DNA of 64,000 nucleotides from Streptomyces monomycini (GTDB lineage: Bacteria > Actinomycetota > Actinomycetes > Streptomycetales > Streptomycetaceae), in NCBI RefSeq assembly GCF_022271435.1, contig NZ_JAFIQY010000003.1, forward strand, positions 368,833 through 432,832, given 5' to 3'. This document shows, one piece after another, positions 37,692 through 46,931 of the stretch; within the stretch, counting starts at the first letter, position 1, and each line of letters begins with the position of its first letter. The position numbers were made by a program, and so were the translations under genes. Under the pieces are notes generated by a model. It saw only the letters and a list, made by a program, of their open reading frames with translations. It made no database searches and was not told where the DNA came from.

Positions 37692-38596
37692 GCCCGCGGG
37701 ACCGGCGCCGGCCGCCGAAGGGCGAACGGCCGCCGGGCGAGCACGAGGTACGCGGCGTGACCTTCCGCGACGAGGCGGCGGCCGGGGAGCGCGGGCCGGT
37801 ACTGGCGGCCGAGCCGGCGCCCGCCGCCCCCGCCGCCTCGGTCACCCGGCCGCCGCGCCGGATCACCTGGAAGAAGGCGGTCACGCTGCCCGCCGTACTG
37901 GCGGCGGTGCTGCTCGCCACCTGGCTGTGGTTCCGCGGCGCCCGGCTGGACTCCATCGCGCACCAGGCGGTGGACGACGGCAAGGTGTGGCTGGCGCTGC
38001 GCCAGCACCTCCAGCTGACCGCCGTGTCGACCTTCTTCGTACTGATCATCGCCATCCCCCTGGGCATCGCGCTGACCCGCGCCAGGCTGCGCCGGGCCGC
38101 GCCGTTCGCGGTGGCGGTGGCCAACCTCGGGCAGGCGGTGCCCGCCCTGGGTCTGCTGGTGCTGCTGGTCATCTGGCTCGGCATCGGGGCCGAGGCGGCC
38201 GTCATCGGCATGGTGCTCTACGCGGTGCTGCCGGTGCTGGCCAACACCGTCGCGGGCCTGAAGGCCATCGACCCGACGCTGACCGAGGCCGCCCGCGGCA
38301 TCGGCATGTCGGCGCCCGGGGTGCTGGCCAAGGTCGAACTGCCGCTGGCCGTACCGCTGATCCTGGCGGGCGTACGCAACGCGCTCGTCCTGAACGTCGG
38401 CACCGCCACCCTGGCCACCTTCGGCGGTGGCGGGGGACTCGGCGACCTGATCTCGGCGGGCATCATCACCCAGCGGATGCCGGTGCTGGTGCTCGGTTCC
38501 GTCCTGACGGTGGTGCTGGCGCTGCTGGTCGACTGGCTGGCGTCGCTCGTGGAACTGCTGCTGCGCCCGCGAGGGCTGGAGGTGGGGGAATCATGA
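37688..38596 (+). CDS. ABC permease, OpuC type, with N-terminal cytoplasmic extension
   Basis: A 302-residue permease that starts with GTG 37688 (overlapping TGA of the ATPase) and has about 55 hydrophilic, Pro/Arg-rich residues before the first helix (ITWKKAVTLPAVLAAVLL). The core has AVSTFFVLIIAIPLGIAL and the coupling segment AIDPTLTEAARGIGMSAPGVLAKVELPLAVPL. It pairs with the 35798 permease to form the membrane pore. Confidence 0.88.
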   Translation: MSPRDRRRPPKGERPPGEHEVRGVTFRDEAAAGERGPVLAAEPAPAAPAASVTRPPRRITWKKAVTLPAVLAAVLLATWLWFRGARLDSIAHQAVDDGKVWLALRQHLQLTAVSTFFVLIIAIPLGIALTRARLRRAAPFAVAVANLGQAVPALGLLVLLVIWLGIGAEAAVIGMVLYAVLPVLANTVAGLKAIDPTLTEAARGIGMSAPGVLAKVELPLAVPLILAGVRNALVLNVGTATLATFGGGGGLGDLISAGIITQRMPVLVLGSVLTVVLALLVDWLASLVELLLRPRGLEVGES

Positions 38597-39606
38597 CCGC
38601 AGGACCGTACCGGCCCCGGCCCCGGCCCCGCAGGACCGTACCGGCCGCCGCTGCCTGCCTGCTGCTGGGCGCGGCCGCGCTGAGCGGCTGCGGGCTGGTC
38701 AGCGGCAGCCCGATGAGCGACGACGTGCAGCCCGGCACGATCGGCCGGGGGCAGCCGCTCAAGGGCGCCGAACTGACCGTGACGTCCAAGGAGTTCACCG
38801 AGAACATCATCCTCGGCCAGCTCATGGGCCTGGCCTTCAAGGCGGCCGGCGCCTCGGTCGTCGACAAGACCAACATCCAGGGCTCGATCGGCGCCCGGGA
38901 GGCGGTCAAGTCCGGTACGGCGGACGGGATGTACGAGTACACCGGCACCGGCTGGATCACCTACCTCGGCCACGAACGCCCCATAGTCGACCCGCAGAAG
39001 CAGTGGGAGGCGGTACGCGACGGCGACCGCGCCAACGGCCTGGAATGGCTGCCGCAGTCGAAGCTCAACAACACCTACGCGCTGGCGCTCAACGCCGAGC
39101 AGTACAAACGGCTGGGCGTGGAAACCCTGTCGGACGTCGCCGCGCTGTCCCGCAAGGACCCGAGCGCGGTCACCCTGTGCGCGGAGGCCGAGTTCTCGGC
39201 GCGTAACGACGGCCTGCCCGGCATGGCCAAGGCGTACGGCATGCGGCTCCCGTCCGGCAACATCAAGAAGATGACCAGCGGCGTCGTCTACACCCAGGTG
39301 GCGGAGGGCCGCGCCTGCACCTTCGGCGAGGTCTACACGACCGACGGCCGGATCAAGGCGATGGGCCTGAAGACCGTCAAGGACGACCGGCACTTCTTCC
39401 CGAACTACAACGCGGCGCCCGAGATGAACGCGGCGACGATGAAGAAGTACCCGCAGATCGCCGGCATCCTCGCGCCGATCACCGCCGCCCTGGACAACGC
39501 CGTCGCGCAGAGCCTGAACGCGAAGGTGGACGTGGAGGGGCGGGACCCGCACGAGGTCGCCAAGGAGTGGATGATCGAGAAGGGGTTCATCAAGGACGGC
39601 GGGTGA
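38593..39606 (+). CDS. Osmoprotectant-type ABC substrate-binding lipoprotein
   Basis: A 337-residue lipoprotein: Arg/Pro-rich N terminus, hydrophobic helix, lipobox LSGC (cysteine at 33). The mature domain is an OpuAC/ProX-type quaternary-amine-binding fold with GAELTVTSKEFTENIILGQLM and GADGMYEYTGTGW-like ring-lined pocket (FTENIILGQL, YEYTGTGWITYLG). ATG 38593 overlaps the preceding stop (ATGA). It ends the operon. Confidence 0.9.
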   Translation: MTAGPYRPRPRPRRTVPAAAACLLLGAAALSGCGLVSGSPMSDDVQPGTIGRGQPLKGAELTVTSKEFTENIILGQLMGLAFKAAGASVVDKTNIQGSIGAREAVKSGTADGMYEYTGTGWITYLGHERPIVDPQKQWEAVRDGDRANGLEWLPQSKLNNTYALALNAEQYKRLGVETLSDVAALSRKDPSAVTLCAEAEFSARNDGLPGMAKAYGMRLPSGNIKKMTSGVVYTQVAEGRACTFGEVYTTDGRIKAMGLKTVKDDRHFFPNYNAAPEMNAATMKKYPQIAGILAPITAALDNAVAQSLNAKVDVEGRDPHEVAKEWMIEKGFIKDGG

Positions 39607-39675
39607 CCGGCTGCCGATGACCCGCCGGCCGGCCGCCCGCGGATCTCAGCGGGTCAGCCGCTGATCAGCATCCGG

Positions 39676-40455
39676 TCAGCAGCTGGGGACCTTGCCGCCG
39701 GACTTCAGCGCCTTGAGCGCGTCCACGGTGCCGGACAGCGTGCTGACCGGGACCAGCCGCAGCCCCTCCGGAAGCTCGGCCTGCGCGTCCCGGCACTCCG
39801 ACTTGGGGACGAGGAAGACCGTGGCGCCGTCCCGGCCGGCGGCCTGCGTCTTCAGCGCGACGCCGCCGACCGCTCCGACCTCGCCGTCCGCGGCGATCGT
39901 GCCGGTGCCCGCGATCTTCTGCCCGCCGGTCAGGTCGCCGCCCGCGCCGTCCCCGGCCAGCTTGTCGATGATGCCCAGCGAGAACAGCAGGCCCGCGCTG
40001 GGCCCGCCGATCGTGCCCAGGTCCAGCTTGACCTGGACGTCCTTGTCGCTCTTGTGCAGGTAGTTCAGGGCCGCCTTGGTGGCGACGTCCTGGGAGGAGC
40101 GCATGTCCTTCAGGTTGTGCTCCACGGCCTTCTCCGCCGTGTCGCCGACCGGGTAGACCGACTCGACCGGCATCACGGCCTGGTCCGTACGGAACCAGCC
40201 CTTGACGATGTCCGGCAGCCGGACCGGCGCGTCCGGGCCGGTCGCCACGATCGCCGCCATCCGCAGCTGACCGCTGGTCTCGCGGGTCGGCGCCCCGCTG
40301 ATCGTGATCACCTGTTTGCCCTTGTGCTTGCCGAGCACGTCCGCCGTGTCGCCGGGGAAGGCGACCGAGAACGGCAGGGGCGCGAAGGCCACCGTGGCGA
40401 GGAGCGCGATGACCAGGGCGGCGCAGATCCCGAGGGCGCGAGTGCGAGAAGACAC
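39676..40455 (-). CDS. S16 (Lon-like) peptidase with N-terminal anchor, no evident PDZ
   Basis: A 259-residue protein related to the YlbL/LonB-like family. A signal-anchor helix (about 10-24) leads to an extracytoplasmic part. The S16 catalytic dyad is visible: S153 in IGGPSAGLLFSL and K202 in GGVALKTQAAGRDGA, with GTGTIAADGEVGAVGG. Usual members of this family have about 340 residues with a PDZ domain between helix and protease; here the central part (about 40-140) is short and shows no GL-F-type PDZ motif. GTG 40455. Role in envelope proteolysis is inferred. Confidence 0.85.
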   Translation of the reverse strand: MSSRTRALGICAALVIALLATVAFAPLPFSVAFPGDTADVLGKHKGKQVITISGAPTRETSGQLRMAAIVATGPDAPVRLPDIVKGWFRTDQAVMPVESVYPVGDTAEKAVEHNLKDMRSSQDVATKAALNYLHKSDKDVQVKLDLGTIGGPSAGLLFSLGIIDKLAGDGAGGDLTGGQKIAGTGTIAADGEVGAVGGVALKTQAAGRDGATVFLVPKSECRDAQAELPEGLRLVPVSTLSGTVDALKALKSGGKVPSC

Positions 40456-40591
40456 CCCGCCACCCTAGATGACCAGGCCGCCCGGCCTCTCACCACGGGG
40501 CGCGACGGGGTACGCGCGCCCCTCGGCGCCCCCGCCCGGTCCGTCACTGCCCCGGTCCGTCACTGCCCCGGTTCGCCACTACCCCGGGCCG

Positions 40592-41233
40592 TCACCGCAG
40601 CGCTTCGGACACCTCGCGGGCCGCCTCGACCACCCGGGGCCCGACCCGTTCGGGCACCGTGTCGGCGAGCATCACGACGCCGACGCTGCCCTCGATGCCG
40701 CTGACCCCGAGCAGCGGGGCCGCGGCGCCGCTCGCGCCCGCCTCCAACTCACCGTGCGTCAGCGCCAGTCCGGCGTCCTCGATACGCCCCTGGCGGGCCT
40801 TGAGGATCGCCCGCCCGGCCGCGCCCCGGTCCAGCGGGTGCCGGAAGCCCGCGCGGTAGGCGACGTGGTAGTCGGTCCAGGACGGCTCGACGACGGCCAC
40901 GGCCAGCGCTTCCGTACCGTCCACGAGCGTCAGGTGGGCGGTCGCGCCGATGTCCTCGGCCAGGGCGCGCAGGGCGGGCAGCGCCGCTTCACGCACCAGC
41001 GGGTGCACCTGGCGGCCCAGGCGCAGCACGCCCAGGCCGACCCGGGCCCGGCCGCCGATGTCACGGCGCACCAGGGCGTGCTGCTCCAGGGTGGCGAGCA
41101 GGCGGTAGACCACGGTCCGGTTGACCCCCAGCTTGGTGGACAGCTCGGTGACGGTCAGGCCGTGGTCGGTGTCGGCGAGCAATTTGAGGACGCGTAGTCC
41201 CCGGTCGAGCGTCTGGGAGGTCTCCGCGGTCAC
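40592..41233 (-). CDS. IclR-family transcriptional regulator
   Basis: A 213-residue regulator. The winged helix-turn-helix is at about 6-55 (RGLRVLKLLADTDHGLTVTELSTKLG with recognition segment NRTVVYRLLATLEQHALV). The effector-binding GAF-like domain (about 75-210) includes TLVDGTEALAVAVVEP and a truncated lobe; it is shorter than typical IclR proteins of about 250. The gene is not adjacent to an obvious catabolic operon, so its targets are unknown. ATG/GTG at 41233. Confidence 0.88.
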   Translation of the reverse strand: MTAETSQTLDRGLRVLKLLADTDHGLTVTELSTKLGVNRTVVYRLLATLEQHALVRRDIGGRARVGLGVLRLGRQVHPLVREAALPALRALAEDIGATAHLTLVDGTEALAVAVVEPSWTDYHVAYRAGFRHPLDRGAAGRAILKARQGRIEDAGLALTHGELEAGASGAAAPLLGVSGIEGSVGVVMLADTVPERVGPRVVEAAREVSEALR

Positions 41234-41628
41234 GACGCCCCCTCCTCGGGTGAGTGGCGGCTCGTCCGCGGGGTGCGCTGCCGGTCCCGGGGCAGCGCGC
41301 GCGAAGAGGCCGCCGGCCGCATGGCACCGGCTGCGCTCCGCGGCGGCGCTGCCACGGGGCGTGTGCGTGACCGGGACAGTAGCGAGCTGGTCCGGTCAGC
41401 GGAAGAGTCCGTCCAGAATCCGGTCTTCCGTGACCGCTTTATCCCTGAACATCCGCAGGTTGTGACCGGTTGGCGGCGCAGACCGGCCTTTCGGTCTGGG
41501 GTACAACACGGGCACGTCCGGTCACGTGCGCGACGCCCCCGGTCACCTACGGCTACGGCCCGCGCCCCGGAACACCGTCCGGGGCGCGGGCCGCCGCCTC
41601 ACTTCTCAGGGGGCACCTCATCCGCATG
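41234..41628. other. Intergenic region between IclR regulator and helicase
   Basis: 395 bases. It contains the IclR-gene promoter (with ACCGGTC-rich sequence at 41455-41480) and a helicase-side hairpin at 41557-41592. No convincing gene. Confidence 0.5.
41557..41592. terminator. Perfect 14-bp hairpin after the helicase gene
   Basis: GGCCCGCGCCCCGG (41557-41570) pairs exactly with CCGGGGCGCGGGCC (41579-41592), eight-base loop. Located 36 bases past the helicase stop; no T tract, so factor-assisted termination is possible. Confidence 0.6.
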
Positions 41629-43425
41629 TCACTGCATGCGCGTGGCCCACTCCCGTACCTTCTTGATCCGCTCGTTGAGCTGCCCGGCCGTGGCCTCCGC
41701 GCTCGGCGGGCCGCCGCACACCCGGCGCAGCTCGGTGTGGATCACGCCGTGCGGCTTGCCGCTCTGGTGGACGTACGCGCCGACCAGGGTGTTCAGCTGC
41801 TTGCGCAGCTCCAGCAGCTCCTTGTGCGTGACCACCGGGCGCCGCTCGGCGGGCATCTCCAGCAGGTCGGCCTCGGAGTCCGGCTTCTTCTTGCTGTGCG
41901 CTATCTGCCGCGCCTGCCGCTTCTGGAGCAGCATCTGCACCTGGTCCGGCTCCAGCAGTCCGGGAATACCGAGGTAGTCCTGCTCCTCCTCGCTGCCCGC
42001 GTGCGCCTGCATGCCGAACTCGGCGCCGTCGTAGAGCACCCGGTCGAAGACCGCCTCGGACTCCAGCGCCTCGAAGGAGAACTGTTCCTGCTCGCCGGTG
42101 TCCTCGTCCTGCTGCTTGTTGGCCTCGTCCATCTCCTTCTCGGACTCGGCGTACGGATCTTCGTCCCCGTCCTTCTTCGGCTTGTCCAGGACGTGGTCGC
42201 GCTCGACCTCCATCTCGTTGGCGAAGCCGAGCAGCGAGGGCACCGTGGGCAGGAAGACGGACGCGGTCTCGCCGCGCTTGCGGGACCGTACGAAGCGGCC
42301 CACCGCCTGCGCGAAGAACAGCGGGGTGGAGATCGTCGTCGCGTACACGCCGACCGCGAGGCGCGGTACGTCGACGCCCTCGGACACCATCCGGACCGCG
42401 ACCATCCACCGGTCGTCGGAGTGGGAGAAGTCGTCGATGCGCTGCGAGGCGCCGCTGTCGTCGGACAGCACCAGGGTGGCGCCCTCGCCGGTGATCTCCC
42501 GGATCAGCTTGGCGTACGCGCGGGCCTGCTCCTGGTCGGAGGCGATCACCAGCGCGCCGGCGTCCGGTATCGCCTTGCGGACCTCGGTCAGCCGCTGGTC
42601 GGCGGCCTTGAGGACCTTGGGCATCCAGTCGCCGCGCGGGTCCAGCGCGGTGCGCCAGGCCTGCGAGACGGCGTCCTTGGTCATCGGCTCGCCGAGCTTC
42701 GCCGCGATCTCGTCGCCGGCCTTGGTGCGCCAGCGCATGCTGCCGCTGTACGACAGGAAGATCACCGGGCGGACGACGCCGTCGCCGAGCGCGTTGCCGT
42801 AGCCGTACGTGTAGTCGGCGGAGCTGCGCCGGATGCCGTCGTCACCCTCCTCGTACGTCACGAAGGGGATCGGGTTGGTGTCGGACCGGAACGGCGTGCC
42901 GGTCAGCGCGAGCCGCCGGGTGGCCGGCTCGAAGGCCTCCAGGCATGCCTCGCCCCACGACTTGGAGTCGCCGGCGTGGTGGATCTCGTCGAGGATGACC
43001 AGCGTCTTGCGCTGCTCGATCCGGTTGCGGTGCAGCATCGGACGTACGCCGACACCCGCGTACGTGATCGCGATGCCGTGGTACTCCTTGCTCAGCGGAC
43101 CCGCGCTGTACTCCGGGTCCAGCTTGATGCCTATCCGGGCGGCGGCCTCCGCCCACTGCTTCTTCAGGTGCTCGGTGGGGGCGACCACGGTCACCTGCTG
43201 CACGACGTGGTGGTGCAGCAGCCAGGAGGCGAGGGTGAGCGCGAAGGTCGTCTTGCCCGCGCCGGGGGTCGCGACCGCGAGGAAGTCACGCGGCTGCTTC
43301 TGGATGTACCGGTCCATCGCGGTCTGCTGCCAGGCGCGCAGCTTGTTCGCGGTACCCCAAGGGGCCCGTCCGGGGAAGGCCGGGGACAGGTGGTGGTTGT
43401 TGGTGGCGCTGGTGGTGGTAGTCAC
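41629..43425 (-). CDS. DEAD/DEAH-box superfamily 2 helicase
   Basis: A 598-residue SF2 helicase. Walker A ATPGAGKTT is at about 52-60, motif II DEIHH at 146-150 and TGTPFR (motif III) at 175-180. Motif VI-type FFAQAVGRFVRSRKRG is present. The C-terminal 200 residues are acidic, then basic with no known domain. It resembles UvrB/XPB-like repair helicases. ATG 43425. It is conserved in Streptomyces; no partner nuclease is adjacent, so a defence role is not supported. Confidence 0.92.
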   Translation of the reverse strand: MTTTTSATNNHHLSPAFPGRAPWGTANKLRAWQQTAMDRYIQKQPRDFLAVATPGAGKTTFALTLASWLLHHHVVQQVTVVAPTEHLKKQWAEAAARIGIKLDPEYSAGPLSKEYHGIAITYAGVGVRPMLHRNRIEQRKTLVILDEIHHAGDSKSWGEACLEAFEPATRRLALTGTPFRSDTNPIPFVTYEEGDDGIRRSSADYTYGYGNALGDGVVRPVIFLSYSGSMRWRTKAGDEIAAKLGEPMTKDAVSQAWRTALDPRGDWMPKVLKAADQRLTEVRKAIPDAGALVIASDQEQARAYAKLIREITGEGATLVLSDDSGASQRIDDFSHSDDRWMVAVRMVSEGVDVPRLAVGVYATTISTPLFFAQAVGRFVRSRKRGETASVFLPTVPSLLGFANEMEVERDHVLDKPKKDGDEDPYAESEKEMDEANKQQDEDTGEQEQFSFEALESEAVFDRVLYDGAEFGMQAHAGSEEEQDYLGIPGLLEPDQVQMLLQKRQARQIAHSKKKPDSEADLLEMPAERRPVVTHKELLELRKQLNTLVGAYVHQSGKPHGVIHTELRRVCGGPPSAEATAGQLNERIKKVREWATRMQ

Positions 43426-43467
43426 GGTCTCCGTCGGGCTGGCTCGGCGATCGGCAACCGCGACAGC

Positions 43468-45039
43468 CTAACGCTCCGCGGAGGCGGACGGCGTGCGCGG
43501 GCCGGGCACCGGTGCCGCCTTCCCGCCACCGGCCGGGACCGCCCCGAGGGCTTTTTCCGCGGGCTTCAGGCGTGTGGCCACCCACGATCCGGTGAGGGAG
43601 ACCGCCGCCATGGCGAGGAAGACCGCGGCGAAGGCGGCGGGCTGCCCGGATGCGGCGTTGGTCACGTCCGGCGTGCCGCCCGTGTCGACCGAGGCGCCGC
43701 CGAAGGCGCTGAACAGCAGGCCGCTCAGCCCGACGAACGTGATGTTGCCGAGGGCGTCCGAGACCTGGAGCGAGGCCGAATTGCTGCCCGCATCCTCCGG
43801 CGGGGACAGCTTCAGCAGCAGCACACTCCCGCTCGAAATGTTCAGCCCCATGCCGAACCCGGCCACCACCCACGCGACCGCCACGATCCAGACCGGTACG
43901 CCGCCGAACAGCACCAGCGGCACGGCCAAGATCGCCACCGTGATCAGCAGCAGCCCGATCCCCATGATCCGCTCCCGGTACGGCTCCAGGCGCGGCCGGC
44001 TCTGGGTGTACGAGCCCAGGGCCCAGGTGAGGCCGCCGCCGGTCAGCGAGAGCCCGGCCATCGTGGTCGACAGACCGCGCTCCGTCACGAGCATCAGCGG
44101 AATGAAACTCTCGGCGGCGAGCAGCGACCCGGCCGCCAGCCCCCGAATGAGCACAACGGACGGCAGACCACGCGCCGCCCGGAACGTCCCCTTCGGCAGC
44201 AGCCGGACAATGGCCGGCACCAGCAGTACGAGCCCGACGACCGCCGGCACCACAGCCACCCAGTCCCGCCGCTGCGCCGCGTACTGAAGCAGCCCGGCGC
44301 CCGCCGCCACCGCCAGGGCGAGCAGGATGCGGCGCCGGTCCATCCCCTCGTCACCCTTCCGGGGCGGCAGCTTGCGCAGCGCGGGAAGCATGACCGTCAG
44401 CGGCAGCAGAATGAGGACGGGTATGGACAGGAACACCCAGCGCCAGCCCAGGTGCTCGGTGACCGTCCCGGCGACGAGCGGCCCGACGATCACCGGCAGC
44501 ACCCAGGCCGCCGAGAAGGACGCGAGGACGGACGGCCGCAGCGCCTCCGGATAGGCGCGGCTCACCACCACGTACAACGCGACGATCACCAGCCCGCCCC
44601 CGACCCCCTGCACCCCGCGCCCCACCACGAACAACCACATCTCCTGCGCGCACCCCGCGACCACCAGCCCCGCCCCGAACGTGGCGATCCCGGTGAACAG
44701 CGGCGCGAGCGGCCCGCCCCGGTCGCACCACTCCCCCGACAGCGCCATCGCGAACAGGCTCGCCGTGAAGTACGCGGAGAAGGCGAACGCGTACAACTCG
44801 ATGCCGTCCAGTGCCTGCCCGACCGCCGGCATCGCGGTGTTCACGGCACTCGCCTCGAAGGCGATGAGCGAGACGACGGAGATGATGCCGAGGGTGAGCG
44901 CCCGGTACGTACGGCCGAGGACGCCTTCGGGGGGCGGGGCGGCTACGGGGTTCGCGGCGGGGCCCGCGAGGGGCGGCGCGGCCAAGCCGGTGGCAGGTGG
45001 GGGCACTTCGGCGGCGTCACGCGGGTCCACGGCAGTCAT
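43468..45039 (-). CDS. MFS multidrug exporter (14-helix DHA2-like)
   Basis: A 523-residue transporter with up to 14 hydrophobic segments. The start region reads LGIISVVSLIAFEASAVNTAMPAVG, resembling drug:H+ antiporter-2 proteins that include DxxVVNTALP motif variants, followed by GVQGVGGGLVIVALYVVV (motif C). C-terminal residues are disordered (GGGKAAPVPGPRTP). ATG 45039 (MTAVDPRD); the frame farther upstream is a shadow. Substrate unknown. Confidence 0.88.
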   Translation of the reverse strand: MTAVDPRDAAEVPPPATGLAAPPLAGPAANPVAAPPPEGVLGRTYRALTLGIISVVSLIAFEASAVNTAMPAVGQALDGIELYAFAFSAYFTASLFAMALSGEWCDRGGPLAPLFTGIATFGAGLVVAGCAQEMWLFVVGRGVQGVGGGLVIVALYVVVSRAYPEALRPSVLASFSAAWVLPVIVGPLVAGTVTEHLGWRWVFLSIPVLILLPLTVMLPALRKLPPRKGDEGMDRRRILLALAVAAGAGLLQYAAQRRDWVAVVPAVVGLVLLVPAIVRLLPKGTFRAARGLPSVVLIRGLAAGSLLAAESFIPLMLVTERGLSTTMAGLSLTGGGLTWALGSYTQSRPRLEPYRERIMGIGLLLITVAILAVPLVLFGGVPVWIVAVAWVVAGFGMGLNISSGSVLLLKLSPPEDAGSNSASLQVSDALGNITFVGLSGLLFSAFGGASVDTGGTPDVTNAASGQPAAFAAVFLAMAAVSLTGSWVATRLKPAEKALGAVPAGGGKAAPVPGPRTPSASAER

Positions 45040-45166
45040 GCGGTCAGCGTAAGAGGCGTTACTGGCCTGCGCCCCTGTCGCGGGACGGGGATCTTCTCGT
45101 CCGCCGGACCTAAGCCGTACCGGACGACAAGCGTCCTCCCCTCCCCCTATGCGGCAAGCTGGCCCC

Positions 45167-46030
45167 ATGCCCCACTTCACCAGCTACGACAACGCCGAAC
45201 TGCACTACCGCGTGCTCGGCCCGGAGGGCTCCGGGCTGCCGCCCCTGATGTGCCTGGCGGGCGGCCCGGGCCGGGACGCCACGTACCTGGACGACCTCGG
45301 CGGCCTGGCGGAGCGACGGCAGCTGCTGATCCCGGACAGCCGCGGCACCGGCGCCTCCCCGCCCGCCGCCGACCCGTCCCGCTACGCCTTCCCGCACCTG
45401 GCCGAGGACCTGGAAGCATTCCGCCTCCACCTCGGACTGGACCGCTTCGCCCTGCTCGCCCACGACGCCGGGGCGGCGACCGCACAGGCATACGCCGCCG
45501 CGTACCCGGACCGCCTCACCCGGCTGGTCCTGATCTCCCCCGGCTCCCGTCTGCAAGGCGAATTCCCCGACGACGTACGGGACATCTTCACCTCCCGGTC
45601 GGCCGAGCCGTGGTGGCCGGAGGCGTCGGCAGCAGTACAAACCCTTTCCGAAACCCCCGCCCCAGCCGAAGTGCACCACCTGCTGCTGAGCGCGGCCCCA
45701 CTGGCCTACGGCCGCTGGGAAGCCCCCCAACAGGCCCACGCAGCCGCCGAACCCGATCAACTGCACCCGGTACCCCGCACCGCCTTCTGGCAGACCGTGG
45801 ACGAACCGGCCCGCCAGACCCTGCTGACAGGCCTGCGCGAGGTGACCTGCCCGGTCCTCGTCATGACCGGCGGCCGGGACGCGGTGACGGGCGTACGCGC
45901 GGGCGAACTGGTAGCCGCTTCCTTCCCCGACGGCCGGACCCACCACCTGCCCGAGGCGGGCCACTACCCCTGGATCGACGAACCGGCCCGGTTCCGCCAG
46001 GCGGTGGAGGAGTTCCTGCACACAGCCTGA
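45167..46030 (+). CDS. Alpha/beta hydrolase with aspartate nucleophile
   Basis: A 287-residue protein of the S33/epoxide-hydrolase family. The oxyanion segment is LAGGPGRDATYL. At the nucleophile elbow the sequence is AHDAGAATA, putting D100 where the proline-iminopeptidase type has Ser (GHSWGG). The acid lies in TGGRDAVTG and the base in AGHYPW. An Asp nucleophile is standard for epoxide hydrolases and haloalkane dehalogenases. ATG 45167 (MPHFTSYDNAELHYRVL) is chosen over the ATG at 45149. It stands alone between the MFS gene and tRNA-Cys. Confidence 0.85.
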   Translation: MPHFTSYDNAELHYRVLGPEGSGLPPLMCLAGGPGRDATYLDDLGGLAERRQLLIPDSRGTGASPPAADPSRYAFPHLAEDLEAFRLHLGLDRFALLAHDAGAATAQAYAAAYPDRLTRLVLISPGSRLQGEFPDDVRDIFTSRSAEPWWPEASAAVQTLSETPAPAEVHHLLLSAAPLAYGRWEAPQQAHAAAEPDQLHPVPRTAFWQTVDEPARQTLLTGLREVTCPVLVMTGGRDAVTGVRAGELVAASFPDGRTHHLPEAGHYPWIDEPARFRQAVEEFLHTA

Positions 46031-46151
46031 ACGCCCGCAGCGCCTCCGAACCGGACGCGTGAACGCCACGTTGCAACCTCGTGGCAGCCCAGCCCGAACC
46101 CTTGCCCCGCCCCCGGCCCTCCGGCCTAACCTCGGTGCATCGCCTCAACAC

Positions 46152-46223
46152 GGCCGTGTGCCCGAGCGGTTCAGGGACCGGACTGCAAATCCGGTTACGC
46201 AGGTTCGAATCCTGTCACGGCCT
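46152..46223 (+). tRNA. tRNA-Cys(GCA)
   Basis: A 72-base cloverleaf: acceptor GGCCGTG (46152-46158) with CACGGCC (46216-46222), discriminator T; anticodon stem CCGGA/TCCGG with loop CTGCAAA giving anticodon GCA; T arm GCAGG-TTCGAAT-CCTGT. All arms pair. Confidence 0.93.
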
Positions 46224-46390
46224 CCGACCAGCAATTCCGCCGGTATCGCTCCGGTAGGAAGCGCCCGACAGGAGCGCTGCGTAAGTTGATTCCCGGACTG
46301 GGACTTACGTACCGCTCCCCTACCGGGGACGACGCGTTCAAGGACCCCACAAGGTCGTCGCGGCCCGGTACGCGGCCGTGCCAGGAGCAC

Positions 46391-46426
46391 GATGCCCCCG
46401 ATTCCTCGGTAGGAATCGGGGGCATC
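46391..46426. terminator. 16-bp perfect hairpin downstream of tRNA-Cys
   Basis: GATGCCCCCGATTCCT (46391-46406) pairs exactly with AGGAATCGGGGGCATC (46411-46426), four-base loop. It terminates the tRNA transcript or the convergent small-gene operon. Confidence 0.75.
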
Positions 46427-46520
46427 TGCCGTTTCTGGCCATCCAGCGTGGGAGCGCTGCGGTCCCGCCCGGACCTTTTCCGAGCTGTACGCAAGGGCCG
46501 CGAACGGCCAGGGACGGGGT

Positions 46521-46718
46521 TTACTGACGGCCTGCCTGAACGCAGACCAAGCACGGCTCCCCGCACGGCTTGATGGCGTCGCGCGGGAGAACGATCATGC
46601 CTCGCAATCCATACGGGGGCACGACGGTGACCATAGCCGAGTAGTCGAACAGGTCACCGTCGGTCTTCACGTACGGCCGTGATATCCGACCATTCAAGAT
46701 CACGGACTCGCGCTTCAT
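46521..46718 (-). CDS. Tiny gene (65 residues) of the post-tRNA accessory block
   Basis: MKRESVILNGRISRPYVKTDG is followed by a hydrophobic-aromatic patch and a C-terminal CGEPCLVCVQAGRQ with three cysteines. Lower-GC codons than neighbours. Starts directly after the stop of the next minus-strand gene, suggesting coupling. Family not recognised. Confidence 0.5.
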   Translation of the reverse strand: MKRESVILNGRISRPYVKTDGDLFDYSAMVTVVPPYGLRGMIVLPRDAIKPCGEPCLVCVQAGRQ

Positions 46719-46931
46719 TCACTTGGCCTTCCGGTGGCCTACGAGATGACGACTGAACTCCACGGCGATGACAGCCGCCTCAGCCACGAACCCTTCGTCA
46801 AGGGCTTTCCGGCGCTTCGCGTCCTTCCGCTCGCAGGTGGAGCAGCCCGGTACGGGGGCGGGGTCCAAGCTGCCGAACGGATCGGTCAAGAAGACAGGTG
46901 GACTCAGGTATCCGCCAGACATGGGGATCAC
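46719..46931 (-). CDS. Tiny gene (70 residues) with a Cys-x2-Cys motif
   Basis: The N terminus is hydrophobic and proline-rich; a CSTCERKDAKRRKALDEG segment precedes a helix ending GHRKAK. GTG 46931 overlaps the stop of the upstream 69-residue gene by four bases (GTGA). Such short Cys-pair proteins often accompany XRE/DUF397 genes in Streptomyces to my recollection; no function known. Confidence 0.5.
   Translation of the reverse strand: MIPMSGGYLSPPVFLTDPFGSLDPAPVPGCSTCERKDAKRRKALDEGFVAEAAVIAVEFSRHLVGHRKAK

Noticed and set aside
41629..43425. Helicase as part of a defence system
   Set aside because: No adjacent nuclease, methylase or toxin; the gene is of the conserved chromosomal type.
41470..46062. 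1530-codon plus-strand open frame
   Set aside because: Shadow of helicase, MFS and hydrolase genes; residues are Arg/Gly/Pro-rich and lack domain signatures.
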